A stretch of DNA of 43,166 nucleotides from an uncultured Lachnospiraceae bacterium. GTDB lineage: Bacteria; Bacillota; Clostridia; Lachnospirales; Lachnospiraceae. Below, piece by piece: positions 14,951 through 22,703 of the stretch (position 1 is its first letter; each line of letters opens with the position of its first letter). The DNA lies in NCBI GenBank assembly GCA_949155905.1, contig CASCWU010000021.1, forward strand, positions 1 to 43,166, given 5' to 3'. Under the pieces are notes generated by a model. It was not told the DNA's origin and ran no database searches. It was given only the letters and a program-made list of their open reading frames with translations. The translations under genes and the position numbers were made by a program.

Positions 14951-15375
14951 GCCTGTTGTTCCTCCTTTTCAATTTCTCGAATTCTTTTCAGTAAAAAATC
15001 AATATCTTCTATCCTTTGCAGCTCTGTTTTAACCGCATTATCATTTTTCCGGTTTTCCTCACTAGAAATTTTTTTCATCGCATCCTGGTTCATCGCATTC
15101 TCAGATACCGTCATAGCTGGAGTTCTTTTTAACGTTTCATCCACCAGTTGCGGATTTACCGTAACTTTTTTATAACTGGATAAATCCCTTGCCACAGCTT
15201 CTGTTTCCTGCTTACCTGCTTCTAATCTTCTTCGCCTACGCTCTGCTGCGTCGCTGTATTCTCCCCAATCATCATAGCTGTAATGATCACTATAATGATC
15301 ACTATAATCGTCATGTGACATTGCTGCACCAATCACAGCAACCGCTCCGCCTCCTATTGCAAATATAACTGCCAT
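14947..15375 (-). CDS. Small membrane-anchored protein with Tyr/Ser/Asp/His repeat
   Basis: A 142-residue protein with no family that I recognise. Residues 1-19 (MAVIFAIGGGAVAVIGAAM) form a membrane helix. Next comes a striking tract (20-41) made of DDYSD, HYSD, HYSYDD, WGE and YSD, rich in aromatic-x-acid triplets. Then follow a basic patch of five Arg (RRRRR) and a charged, probably helical tail. The tract is coded in part by a 12-bp tandem repeat. AAGGGAG lies eight bases before the ATG. The gene sits between two GTPase genes and upstream of two radical SAM genes, so it may be an adaptor of the GTPases or a substrate for radical SAM modification (inference). Confidence 0.8.
   Translation of the reverse strand: MAVIFAIGGGAVAVIGAAMSHDDYSDHYSDHYSYDDWGEYSDAAERRRRRLEAGKQETEAVARDLSSYKKVTVNPQLVDETLKRTPAMTVSENAMNQDAMKKISSEENRKNDNAVKTELQRIEDIDFLLKRIREIEKEEQQA
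15281..15304 (-). repeat. 12-bp tandem repeat coding YSDH
   Basis: taatgatcacta occurs at 15281-15292 and again at 15293-15304, followed by a partial third copy (TAAT at 15305). It encodes the repeated Tyr-Ser-Asp-His in the membrane-anchored protein and keeps frame. Confidence 0.9.
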
Positions 15376-15389
15376 AATTTTCTCCCTTC

Positions 15390-16340
15390 TTACATTTCAA
15401 TGATTCTATTGATAAATCCATAAAGTGACGAATCTGAATTTTCAGATTTTAATTCATTTAGTTTTTCTTCTACCAATCCTCTTTTATAACGGAAATTTTC
15501 CAAAATTTTCTTCCAGCTTTGGTATGCAGGTGCATATTGCTTCTGAATGTTCTTTCGCTTTTTATCTATCTCCATTTGTAACTTTGCACGATCCAATTCT
15601 AGCGTCTGCATAGTTTCTGAACAAAGTGTATGTAATTCTTTTTTCCTTTGCTCCACTACAATTTTTCGTGCTTCCGAGGCTCTTTCCAATAAAAATGCCT
15701 TAAACTGTGGAATTTTACTGGCCTGTGCCAAAGCCTCGCTCCCTTTTTGGTGCGCCGCGAAATAACGTTTTGCAGAAACCTCCCAAAATGGAATTTCCAT
15801 TCCAACAGCTTCAAATACCTGTCGTTTGGTTTCATCTATTGCACTTTGATAATCTTCTTGTCGTTCCCTTTCGTCAATCCAGGTACAGACAAAAATCAAC
15901 CGACGTGCAATTTCTTCTTTTTCTATTCTTTCTGCCAAGTGCAACAACCAGTCATATTCGCCTTTATTTAACATCCCCATCTTAATATTATGGGTTGCAA
16001 CAATTAAATCTGCTTCCATCAAAGTTCTATATGCCACATCATCATCTTCATCTGTAGCATCAATTCCAGGAGTATCCATAATATCCACCCAGTCAAGCAA
16101 ATGTTCTTTATCTCCTTGTTTGGTTGTCCGAATGGCTCCTACCGGAAAACGTTCTTCATCAAAAGCATCTAACAGTGCGTTAAACAAACTGCTTTTTCCC
16201 GAATTAACCAAGCCTGTATTTGCAATCGTGATAGTATCCTTACTGGAAAGTTTTTTTTCCACTCCCTGCCATCTCTGGACAAATTCCCTGCTTGTCAAAT
16301 CAGTAAGCTTTCCTAATTCTCTTTCTTTGAAAAATGCCAT
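15390..16340 (-). CDS. Small dynamin/ribosome-assembly-type GTPase
   Basis: A 316-residue P-loop GTPase. G1 is GLVNSGKSS (43-51), switch I is around IRTTKQ (70-75), G3 is DTPGID (89-94) with the acidic stretch TDEDDD, and the expected base-specificity motif reads VCTWIDE (151-157). TWID replaces NKxD, so nucleotide choice may be relaxed. The rest (220-316) is a charged helical tail ending in FRYKRG and a hydrophobic end, with no membrane segment. The protein is half the length of the two 580-residue GTPases and lacks a full stalk. AGGGAGGGA precedes the ATG, 12 bases after the first GTPase gene. Probably works in one complex with its neighbours. Confidence 0.9.
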   Translation of the reverse strand: MAFFKERELGKLTDLTSREFVQRWQGVEKKLSSKDTITIANTGLVNSGKSSLFNALLDAFDEERFPVGAIRTTKQGDKEHLLDWVDIMDTPGIDATDEDDDVAYRTLMEADLIVATHNIKMGMLNKGEYDWLLHLAERIEKEEIARRLIFVCTWIDERERQEDYQSAIDETKRQVFEAVGMEIPFWEVSAKRYFAAHQKGSEALAQASKIPQFKAFLLERASEARKIVVEQRKKELHTLCSETMQTLELDRAKLQMEIDKKRKNIQKQYAPAYQSWKKILENFRYKRGLVEEKLNELKSENSDSSLYGFINRIIEM

Positions 16341-16352
16341 TTTCTTCCCTCC

Positions 16353-18095
16353 CTAATTTGCTAATCGCAATACAGACAGTTCCTGCCGTAATCCATGTAG
16401 ACTTTCTAATAACAATTGTACTTTTTGTTCTGTCTGTTGCTGTTTTAACACATCTTCATCTAAGGCCTGAAGGATTGCTGCATAAGTAGTCTCAATTTGA
16501 GTTTTGGCAGCAGAGCATAACTGATGCGCCCAATCATCTAAAAAGGCATTTGTTTTAGTACGGGCATCCTGTCGGATACGAGCTTGTTCTGCTACACTTT
16601 CTAAAATCCGATTGTTTTCCGCTTCTACTTGCATCTGCAGCCTTTGCCATTCTTCTTCCTGCTTTTTTCCAGAGCTTCCAAATAAGCTTAAAACTCCGCC
16701 TAGCAATGCTATTGGAGCCAATACAGGAAGAATAGAACCTAATACTCCTCCGGCTGCGCCTAATGCTCCCGTTACTGCAGATCCTACTGCTGTCGAACCC
16801 AAGGCCGCCCCTGCAGTTCCCAATGCGCCTGTTATCGCTGCTCCCGCAGTTCCGGCTGCCGCAGAACTCGCAGCATTAGCCAACATAGCTCCTGCTGCTA
16901 CTGCACCTAATGTACCCGCAATATTTTTATTGGAATCCTTAGAAGGTAAAAAGAAATTTTCATTTTCCATTCCTTTTTGTAGTCCTTCTAAAAAATTTAA
17001 TGCCTCTTCTTCTGGAAGGTTAGCTGGAACACAAATAAATTTTCCATCCTCTCTTTGACGAAGACGCGGAAATTTTTCTTTTATATACTGGTTTAAAGAA
17101 TAAACAGTATGTTTATAAGAATTTTCTACTTCTTGTGCAATTTCCTCTGTTGTTTTTTCCAAGCTTGTCTGAGATTCCCCACAATAAATTGCATAAATTT
17201 GATCAAAACGGGAATAAACAGTATTCCGAATTTGATCAGAGGCCATATTCAATATTTTCGCCGTTTGTGCCTGAATACTTTGCCGTTCTTTTGCATAATC
17301 ATAATAACCGGACAAATTATATAACTTTGATTCTATCCCATTAATGTTCGCATCTAATGCTGCTATTGGAGCCTGAAGCCAAGTAAGCGCCCCATCCTTT
17401 TCCAAAATTGTTTCGATTCTGGAACGAAGTTCTGGCACTCCGCTTGCTTTTATCAAGGTATCACTATGTTTTTCAATTCCCGTCCATGCACGTTTCGCAT
17501 TAATTGTCATTACATCATATTTCCGATCAATGCTCTGATCTCCGCTAATTCCTATTAAATTTTGGATAATTTTTTCCTTTACTTCATTTAGTTCACCAGG
17601 AACCAGATCACCTTTTTGATTTAATATAATATAAAAAGGAATATCCATCTTAATCAAATCCAACATTTTCTGATAATTTGCACGGCTTTCAAAGCCCCCT
17701 TTAGAACTAACTACAAATAAAATAATATGGCATTGCCTAAGCTGGGCATCCGCTATTTTCTCATGTTCTTCTGGAGCATCCACTCCTGGAGAGTCAATCA
17801 GAATATAATTTCCTACATCATATTCTGCAATACAGTCCGTCATTGGACGATCTGCTACTTTTGCAACTGATTTTTCGCAAATAGCATTAACCAAGGTACT
17901 TTTTCCACTATTGTAAATACCATAAACCAAAATCTTAGGCTTTGGAGAATCTAACTGCTGCCATACTTCCTTTTGCAGTTTTTTTTCTACTTCCTTTACT
18001 TCATCATCTTGCAAAAGATTACTTTGCTTTATCATAGAGTAAAAACGTTCTGCAATATCTTGTACCTTTTCTTTACACATTCCTTTTTCGTTCAA
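16353..18095 (-). CDS. Dynamin-like GTPase with Gly/Ala-rich membrane segment, first gene of the cluster
   Basis: A 580-residue GTPase. G1 is GIYNSGKST (59-67), the switch I Thr is in RPMTDC (83-88), G3 is DSPGVD (101-106) and the G4 region reads LNQKGD (158-163). Residues 240-380 are helical. Residues 392-473 form one very long Gly/Ala-rich hydrophobic stretch ending in PVLAPIALLGGVLSLFG, likely a membrane-inserted hairpin or glycine zipper. A charged helical tail follows. Bacterial dynamin-like proteins use such segments as paddles to bind or fuse membranes. I take TTG at 18095 as start because GGGGG lies seven bases upstream; ATG at 18080 is the alternative. Led by a promoter at 18226-18254. 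Confidence 0.9.
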   Translation of the reverse strand: MNEKGMCKEKVQDIAERFYSMIKQSNLLQDDEVKEVEKKLQKEVWQQLDSPKPKILVYGIYNSGKSTLVNAICEKSVAKVADRPMTDCIAEYDVGNYILIDSPGVDAPEEHEKIADAQLRQCHIILFVVSSKGGFESRANYQKMLDLIKMDIPFYIILNQKGDLVPGELNEVKEKIIQNLIGISGDQSIDRKYDVMTINAKRAWTGIEKHSDTLIKASGVPELRSRIETILEKDGALTWLQAPIAALDANINGIESKLYNLSGYYDYAKERQSIQAQTAKILNMASDQIRNTVYSRFDQIYAIYCGESQTSLEKTTEEIAQEVENSYKHTVYSLNQYIKEKFPRLRQREDGKFICVPANLPEEEALNFLEGLQKGMENENFFLPSKDSNKNIAGTLGAVAAGAMLANAASSAAAGTAGAAITGALGTAGAALGSTAVGSAVTGALGAAGGVLGSILPVLAPIALLGGVLSLFGSSGKKQEEEWQRLQMQVEAENNRILESVAEQARIRQDARTKTNAFLDDWAHQLCSAAKTQIETTYAAILQALDEDVLKQQQTEQKVQLLLESLHGLRQELSVLRLAN

Positions 18096-18225
18096 AAAAA
18101 TTCCCCCTGACTTTGTTCTGAATCTTTCTTATGTAGCAATTCATCTTATTACTACGATGCTACTATCAATATTCCTTGTTTAAAAAGGTATTTGATAGCC
18201 TATTTTTCGACATATCTCCATCCCT

Positions 18226-18254
18226 ATTATACTCTACCTCCCATTCTTTTTCAA
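18226..18254 (-). promoter_or_regulatory. Promoter of the GTPase/radical SAM cluster
   Basis: On the minus strand TTGAAA (18249-18254), exactly 17 bases, then a perfect TATAAT (18226-18231). It is the best promoter match in this part of the window and points at the first GTPase gene. Confidence 0.75.
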
Positions 18255-18301
18255 CATTTTTATGGTTTTTTTAAAAGAATTTTTTGTTTTATATTCGATT
18301 A

Positions 18302-18345
18302 TTAAGTTGTTTTTTTGACACTATATAAGTTTAATATCAACTTAA
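18302..18345. promoter_or_regulatory. Candidate operator for the XRE regulator
   Basis: TTAAGTTG (18302-18309) and its exact reverse complement CAACTTAA (18338-18345) lie 28 bases apart on either side of a TTGACA box. A nested AAGTT/AACTT pair (18327-18331, 18339-18343) is also present. XRE proteins bind such two-fold sites as dimers. The region is AT-rich, so chance is possible. Confidence 0.35.
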
Positions 18346-18409
18346 TTAAAAGTCATATAATTAAACGCTGTTTTCGTGTAGAATAAAAATATTATCCAGG
18401 AGAAAAATT

Positions 18410-18739
18410 ATGAAAAATTTAAAAACTTTACGGCTTCAAAAAAAACTAAGCCAACAAGCACTGGCAGAAAAACTTCACACCAGTCAACAATCCATTTACA
18501 AATACGAAAATCATATCACAGAGCCAAATCTTGATATGCTCAAAAATATGGCCGATTTTTTTGACGTTTCTGTCGATTACATTATCGGCTATTCTTCGTA
18601 TACCCGTAAAATAGAAGAAACCTTTGACACCTGCTTAAACCACGATGAATTACTTCTTCTCCAAAAATACCGCTCCTTCCCTGCCTCTACCAAAAAAGCC
18701 CTCCAGAACCTCCTCGACGAATTTACCAAGCCCTCCTAA
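18410..18739 (+). CDS. XRE/Cro-C1-family transcriptional regulator
   Basis: A 109-residue DNA-binding protein. The N-terminal helix-turn-helix covers about residues 5-60, with the recognition part LSQQALAEKLHTSQQSIYKY (13-32), a standard XRE domain ending in SVDYIIGYS. Residues 75-105 form a short helical tail that may give dimers. AGGAG lies eight bases before the ATG at 18410. It is divergent from the cluster, which shares its control region, so it is the natural candidate regulator for the cluster, and perhaps of itself. Its AT-rich composition matches the cluster more than the pyr genes. It carries no sensor domain that I can see. Confidence 0.9.
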   Translation: MKNLKTLRLQKKLSQQALAEKLHTSQQSIYKYENHITEPNLDMLKNMADFFDVSVDYIIGYSSYTRKIEETFDTCLNHDELLLLQKYRSFPASTKKALQNLLDEFTKPS

Positions 18740-18799
18740 CCCCCCGCTTTATCCCCTGTCCTCTCCCTCAATCCGCTTTTCCCTTAGTATAGCATATAG

Positions 18800-18820
18800 G
18801 GATGACACATTCTGTCATCC
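18800..18820 (+). terminator. Short hairpin after the XRE gene
   Basis: GGATGACA (18800-18807) pairs with TGTCATCC (18813-18820) around CATTC, with a T-rich stretch from 18827. It lies 60 bases after the XRE stop and could be a weak terminator. Confidence 0.5.
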
Positions 18821-18872
18821 TTCGACTTTTTTCCATTTCTTTTTCCCTTTTTCTTCTCAAATTTTTCAGAGG

Positions 18873-18903
18873 ATAGTTTTACAGTTATCAGCCGTAAAAC
18901 TAT
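18873..18903. repeat. Inverted repeat touching the rpn promoter
   Basis: ATAGTTTTAC (18873-18882) is the exact complement of GTAAAACTAT (18894-18903), with an 11-base loop. Its right edge touches the -35 box of the rpn promoter, so it may be an operator or the end of a small mobile repeat. Confidence 0.55.
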
Positions 18904-18931
18904 TGCTTTCCATACCGCTATGCGATATACT
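18903..18931 (+). promoter_or_regulatory. Promoter of the rpn gene
   Basis: TTGCTT (18903-18908), 17 bases, TATACT (18926-18931), 35 bases before the GTG start. Confidence 0.65.
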
Positions 18932-18966
18932 AAGAGAGAGCCTTAAAGCAAAGGGAGGTGCCTGAT

Positions 18967-19827
18967 GTGAGCCAGCAAAAAAATCCAATTAAAATTACAA
19001 TTCCAGAAGAGCAGCTCTGGGAAAATCTAAACATTTCCAATGACTTTATGTTTGCAAAGGTTATGCGTAACCCCGAATTATGTAAAGGGATGCTGGAGCG
19101 GCTGCTGGATATCCAAATCGATCACATCGAATATCCGGAAGAACAGAAAGTCATTGATATTTCAAAGGACAGTAAAAGCGTACGGTTAGACGTGTACCTA
19201 AGGGATGAAAAAGGCACTGTCTACAACATAGAAATTCAAACCACAAATAAAAAAAATCTTTCCAGAAGAACCAGGTATTATGCTGGAATGATAGACCTGA
19301 ACGCACTTGAAAAAGGAGCCGATTACACGGAACTGCCGCAAAGCTTTGTTATCTTTATCTGTACCTTTGATGCGTTTGGAAAAGGATTGTGGAGATATAC
19401 CTTTGAGAATATGTGTAAAGAAGATACTAACCTACTTTTAAAGGATGGTACAGCTAAAATTTTCTTTAATACTACAGGAACTCAGGGCAATATCAGCGAA
19501 GATACAAAAAATATCTTAAAGTTTATAGAAAATAATACAGCAGAAGATGATTTTACAGAAAAACTGGCACAGGAAGTCCAGAAAATCAAAGAAAATAAAG
19601 AATGGCAGGTGGAATATATGACATTACTGATGCGGGAACGGGAAAAGTACAAGGAAGGCCTAGCCGACGGAAGGGAGGAAGGCATAGCCGAAGGTGTCAT
19701 ACAAGGAGCTGTTCGGACATGCAAAAATTTCAATTTATCCTTCCAGGAAACAGTCCAGTATCTGATGGACAATTTCGATCTGTCCTCCTATGAAGCAGAG
19801 GAAGATGTTCACAGGTATTGGAGTTAA
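18967..19827 (+). CDS. Rpn-family recombination-promoting nuclease/putative transposase
   Basis: A 286-residue member of the Rpn (PD-(D/E)XK) family, related to the nuclease that promotes RecA-independent recombination in E. coli. The start of the domain is DFMFAKVMRNPELCKGMLERLL, written here as a motif around residues 19-40; the catalytic strand pair is VRLDVYLRD (Asp) and VYNIEIQTT (Glu-x-Gln). The C-terminus has the family's GREEGIAEGVIQGA repeat. I choose GTG at 18967, since GGGAGG lies about nine bases upstream; a GTG at 18958 would sit inside the ribosome site itself. It has its own promoter and a terminator at 19842-19887, so it is a one-gene unit. Such genes are often present in many copies per genome. 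Confidence 0.88.
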   Translation: MSQQKNPIKITIPEEQLWENLNISNDFMFAKVMRNPELCKGMLERLLDIQIDHIEYPEEQKVIDISKDSKSVRLDVYLRDEKGTVYNIEIQTTNKKNLSRRTRYYAGMIDLNALEKGADYTELPQSFVIFICTFDAFGKGLWRYTFENMCKEDTNLLLKDGTAKIFFNTTGTQGNISEDTKNILKFIENNTAEDDFTEKLAQEVQKIKENKEWQVEYMTLLMREREKYKEGLADGREEGIAEGVIQGAVRTCKNFNLSFQETVQYLMDNFDLSSYEAEEDVHRYWS

Positions 19828-19841
19828 AAATCCGAATGAAG

Positions 19842-19887
19842 AAAAGCCAGTCAAACGCTCTTCCGTCTGCGTCTGACCGGCTTTTTT
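19842..19887 (+). terminator. Terminator after rpn
   Basis: Stem of 7+4+4 pairs with two mismatches (AAAAGCC at 19842-19848 with GGCTTTT from 19879), a 10-base loop and a T-run to 19887. Confidence 0.8.
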
Positions 19888-19911
19888 CTTTGTTCCTTTT
19901 TTGTTGTAAGC

Positions 19912-20067
19912 TTAAAACGTCAGGCTGGACTTTTTCGTCAGCAGCCGGACGGCTGTCACGATCATTGTCACCCCTACTGCCACTGATCCTGCGATCAGGC
20001 AGATTCCCAAGACCAGGTTGAGGATGCCTGCATGCTTCATCGTCTTATATACCTCTTCGCCCATCAT
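19912..20067 (-). CDS. Small single-span membrane protein
   Basis: A 51-residue protein starting MMGEEVYKTMKHAG, then one hydrophobic segment (about residues 13-42, LNLVLGICLIAGSVAVGVTM) and a basic tail RLLTKKSS. GAGGTG sits directly upstream of the two ATGs at 20067/20064. It lies 172 bases after pyrE on the same strand. Function unknown. The short form is preferred over an upstream ATG at 20109 because of the ribosome site. Confidence 0.65.
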   Translation of the reverse strand: MMGEEVYKTMKHAGILNLVLGICLIAGSVAVGVTMIVTAVRLLTKKSSLTF

Positions 20068-20177
20068 TTCACCTCGTCTCCTGATTGTTTCTGTTTCTCT
20101 TAGTTCCATATCCTAATCCTCTTTTATTTTTATCCTATCTTTTTATGTTACAGGATTGCTGCACTGCTACATTACTG

Positions 20178-20250
20178 CACCATGGTACATATTTGTTACA
20201 CGTTATTCTTCTGTACTATGGTACATATCCTGTTACATGTTATTCTTCTG
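20178..20250. repeat. 36/37-bp imperfect tandem duplication at the 3' end of pyrE
   Basis: Two copies of the order ATGGTACATAT - GTTACA-GTTATTCTTCTG run head to tail with a period of 36-37 bases. TTATTCTTCTG occurs at 20203-20213 and again at 20240-20250, the latter being the last codons and stop of pyrE. A copy of the gene's tail thus lies after the stop. Confidence 0.75.
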
Positions 20251-20917
20251 CACCGTATTGCTCATAATAGGCATCAATCGAAGCCTTTAGGGTATCGTCA
20301 ATGATGATCTGTCCCTGATAAGGACGGTTATACAAATGCTCTACAACCTCCTTCATTGACACTATTGCTCCCGTTGGGAAGCCGTACAGCTCGGATACCT
20401 CCTGCAAGGCGCTCTTGGTTCCTTTTCCTCGTTCACAGCGATTTAGGGACACCATCAGTCCCTTGATCTCGATGTTCCCCTGCGCCTTTAAAATCGGGAA
20501 GGTTTCCTCAATGGATTTTCCGGAGGTCGTGACATCCTCAATGATGACTACCCGGTCGCCATCCTGAATGCCACTGCCGAGTAAAATTCCTACATCGCCG
20601 TGATCCTTTGCTTCCTTCCGGTTGGAGCAATAACGGATGTCCTTTCCATACAGCTCGCTGTAGGCTATCGTAGTGGCAACGCTTAATGGGATGCCCTTAT
20701 AGGCCGGTCCGAACAAGACGTCAAACTCGTCTCCGTAGCTTTCATGAATGGCTCTGGCATAATATTCCCCCAGCTTTCTTAGCTGTGATCCTGTGACATA
20801 AGCTCCTGCATTCATAAAAAACGGAGATTTTCTGCCGCTCTTTAACGTAAAATCCCCAAACTTTAGTACCTTACTGTCTACCATAAATTCGATAAACTCT
20901 TGCTTATATTGTTCCAT
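20240..20917 (-). CDS. pyrE: Orotate phosphoribosyltransferase
   Basis: PyrE joins orotate to PRPP to give OMP, the fifth step of UMP synthesis. The 225-residue protein has GDFTLKSGRKSPFF near residue 21, GPAYKGIPL (70-78) and the PRPP-binding motif IIEDVTTSGKS (125-135). AAGGAG precedes the ATG at 20917. It follows pyrD after 107 bases on the same strand and is the last enzyme gene of the pyr run. Its tail is partly duplicated after the stop. Confidence 0.97.
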   Translation of the reverse strand: MEQYKQEFIEFMVDSKVLKFGDFTLKSGRKSPFFMNAGAYVTGSQLRKLGEYYARAIHESYGDEFDVLFGPAYKGIPLSVATTIAYSELYGKDIRYCSNRKEAKDHGDVGILLGSGIQDGDRVVIIEDVTTSGKSIEETFPILKAQGNIEIKGLMVSLNRCERGKGTKSALQEVSELYGFPTGAIVSMKEVVEHLYNRPYQGQIIIDDTLKASIDAYYEQYGAEE

Positions 20918-21024
20918 CGCTCCGATTTCTCCTTCTTCCTTATGTTTTCCATCTGCTCGTGGCTGTCAGAGGCAACGCTGTGATGCGGATTACCTTGATT
21001 ACCTTCTGGCAGCGCGCTTTCAAC

Positions 21025-21930
21025 TTACTCCACACAACCAATCAGCTCTGCAATATCCTCTACTCCATACCGCTCCATATACTGCTCGATTCCCTCTAGC
21101 ACCTGCAGGGTGGCCGTCGGATCACGGAAGCTTGCTGTCCCGACACTGACAGCCGTTGCGCCTGCCATCAAAAATTCTATAGCATCCTCCCCGGTACAAA
21201 TCCCCCCCATTCCAATGATCGGAAGCTTGACGGCATGAGCCACCTGATAGACCATCCGTACTGCTACAGGCTTGATCGCCGAGCCGGAAAGACCGCCGGT
21301 CTTATTGGCCAGAGCAAAGCAGCGTTTGTGGATATCTATTTTCATTCCGGTCAGAGTGTTGATTAAGGAAAGGGCATCTGCTCCGCCTGCCTCTGCAGCT
21401 CTGGCTGTTTCGGTAATATCGGTTACATTAGGACTTAGCTTCATAATCACTGGCTGTCTGGCATATTTTTTGACCTCTTTGGTAATCGCCTCTACCGCCG
21501 CCGGATTTTGTCCGAACGCAATACCGCCTTCCTTGACATTTGGGCAGGATATGTTGATTTCCAGCAAATCAACCGGTTCTGCTGCCAGACGCTCCACTAC
21601 CTCACAATAATCCTCCGTCGTCCTTCCGCAGACATTGACACAGATTTTCGCCTGCTGTTGTTTTAAGGCCGGAACATCGCGCTTTAGAAATACCTCAATT
21701 CCCGGGTTCTGTAAACCAATCGCATTGAGCATCCCGCTGGCTGTTTCTGCAATCCGCGGGGTAGGATTTCCCGGCCAGGGTACATTTGCCACGCCCTTTG
21801 TCACGACCGCGCCCAGCTTAGATAAATCAACAAACTCCTGATATTCCAGACCAGAGCCAAACGTCCCAGAGGCTGTCATGACCGGGTTTTTTAGCTCTAC
21901 CCCCGCTATGTTCACACTTAGCTTTCTCAC
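21025..21930 (-). CDS. pyrD: Dihydroorotate dehydrogenase B, catalytic subunit
   Basis: This FMN enzyme oxidises dihydroorotate to orotate, passing electrons to PyrK. The 301-residue length, the Cys base in INISCPN (Cys129) and the FMN-binding end [19 protein letters not shown] fit class 1B (NAD-linked). It overlaps pyrK by four bases, so the two subunits are made together. Class 1B is common in anaerobic Firmicutes. Confidence 0.97.
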   Translation of the reverse strand: MRKLSVNIAGVELKNPVMTASGTFGSGLEYQEFVDLSKLGAVVTKGVANVPWPGNPTPRIAETASGMLNAIGLQNPGIEVFLKRDVPALKQQQAKICVNVCGRTTEDYCEVVERLAAEPVDLLEINISCPNVKEGGIAFGQNPAAVEAITKEVKKYARQPVIMKLSPNVTDITETARAAEAGGADALSLINTLTGMKIDIHKRCFALANKTGGLSGSAIKPVAVRMVYQVAHAVKLPIIGMGGICTGEDAIEFLMAGATAVSVGTASFRDPTATLQVLEGIEQYMERYGVEDIAELIGCVE

Positions 21931-22703
21931 AGCTCCACCTCCTCAGCATAAAAGACCGGCCCATCCTTACAGATCCGCTTGTTTTTCACATGGGTATGGG
22001 CATCGGTTTGGGTGGATTGGCAAACACACGCCAGGCAGGCTCCGATTCCGCAGGCCATTCGCTCCTCTAACGATATCTGCGCTGGAAGCTTCTGCTTTGC
22101 GGCATACGCCTGAATCCCCCGCAGCATTGGCGTAGGGCCGCAGGCATAGAGAATATCTGCCAAAAGCCCTTGTTTCCAAATAGCATCTAACACCGTTCCT
22201 TTTGTCCCAACACTTCCGTCATCGCTTGCCAGAAAAACCTCGGCATACGGCGCAAATTCCTCTGCCAAAAAGGTGGTGTTATCCCGGTAGCCAAGGACTG
22301 CCTTCCCTTTTTTCCCTCTTTTTTGATACAAAGCCTTTGCCAGCTCGAGCATCGGCGGGATACCGATTCCTCCTCCGATAAGAAGAGGTTCCCCGTCTTC
22401 CAGGGAAAAGCCATTGCCTAAAGGCCCCATCAGTTCTATTTTGTCACCTGCTGTCAGTCTGGAAAATTCCTCTGTACCGGCTCCGGCCACCCGGAAAACC
22501 AGACGCAGCCAGCCCTTTTTCTGATCCAGCTCACAAATGCTGATCGGACGCGGCAACATACGGCTGGCGTCCTCACAATACAGCGCGACAAACTGTCCGG
22601 CTATGGCCTGCTCCACGAGGGCTGGCGCCTCTATCCACATGCTGTAGATTCCGGCACACAGCTCCGTCATTTCGATAATGTTCGCTTTACCTGTTATTTT
22701 CAT
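21927..22703 (-). CDS. pyrK: Dihydroorotate dehydrogenase B, electron transfer subunit
   Basis: PyrK carries FAD and a 2Fe-2S cluster and moves electrons from PyrD to NAD. The 258-residue protein has RPISICE (52-58) for [13 protein letters not shown] (110-119) for nucleotide, and the cluster cysteines Cys218, 223, 226 and 245 (CGIGACLAC). I start at ATG 22703 with GGGAAG upstream; a TTG nine codons earlier has no ribosome site. Confidence 0.96.
   Translation of the reverse strand: MKITGKANIIEMTELCAGIYSMWIEAPALVEQAIAGQFVALYCEDASRMLPRPISICELDQKKGWLRLVFRVAGAGTEEFSRLTAGDKIELMGPLGNGFSLEDGEPLLIGGGIGIPPMLELAKALYQKRGKKGKAVLGYRDNTTFLAEEFAPYAEVFLASDDGSVGTKGTVLDAIWKQGLLADILYACGPTPMLRGIQAYAAKQKLPAQISLEERMACGIGACLACVCQSTQTDAHTHVKNKRICKDGPVFYAEEVEL

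Larger units (their letters stand above)
18096..18409. other. 314-base divergent control region of the cluster and the XRE gene
   Basis: Very AT-rich and without a gene. On the minus strand it holds the cluster promoter (18226-18254) and a leader of roughly 125 bases with a possible stem (GTAGCA paired with TGCTAC). A pair of 8-base inverted sites lies at 18302-18345 on the XRE side. No clear -35/-10 pair for XRE is seen, though TTGACA occurs at 18315-18320. Confidence 0.6.

Noticed and set aside
16612-17058. Plus-strand frame rich in Ala/Pro
   Set aside because: It is the mirror of the Gly/Ala-rich segment of the first GTPase; such segments give long antisense frames by composition.
8854-18095. 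Prophage or integrative element
   Set aside because: No integrase, structural, replication or conjugation genes are seen, and no direct repeats at a tRNA; the only tRNA is 10 kb away with an intact 3' end.
18120-18220. Riboswitch in the leader of the cluster
   Set aside because: A short stem can be drawn, but none of the conserved cores of known riboswitches is recognisable.
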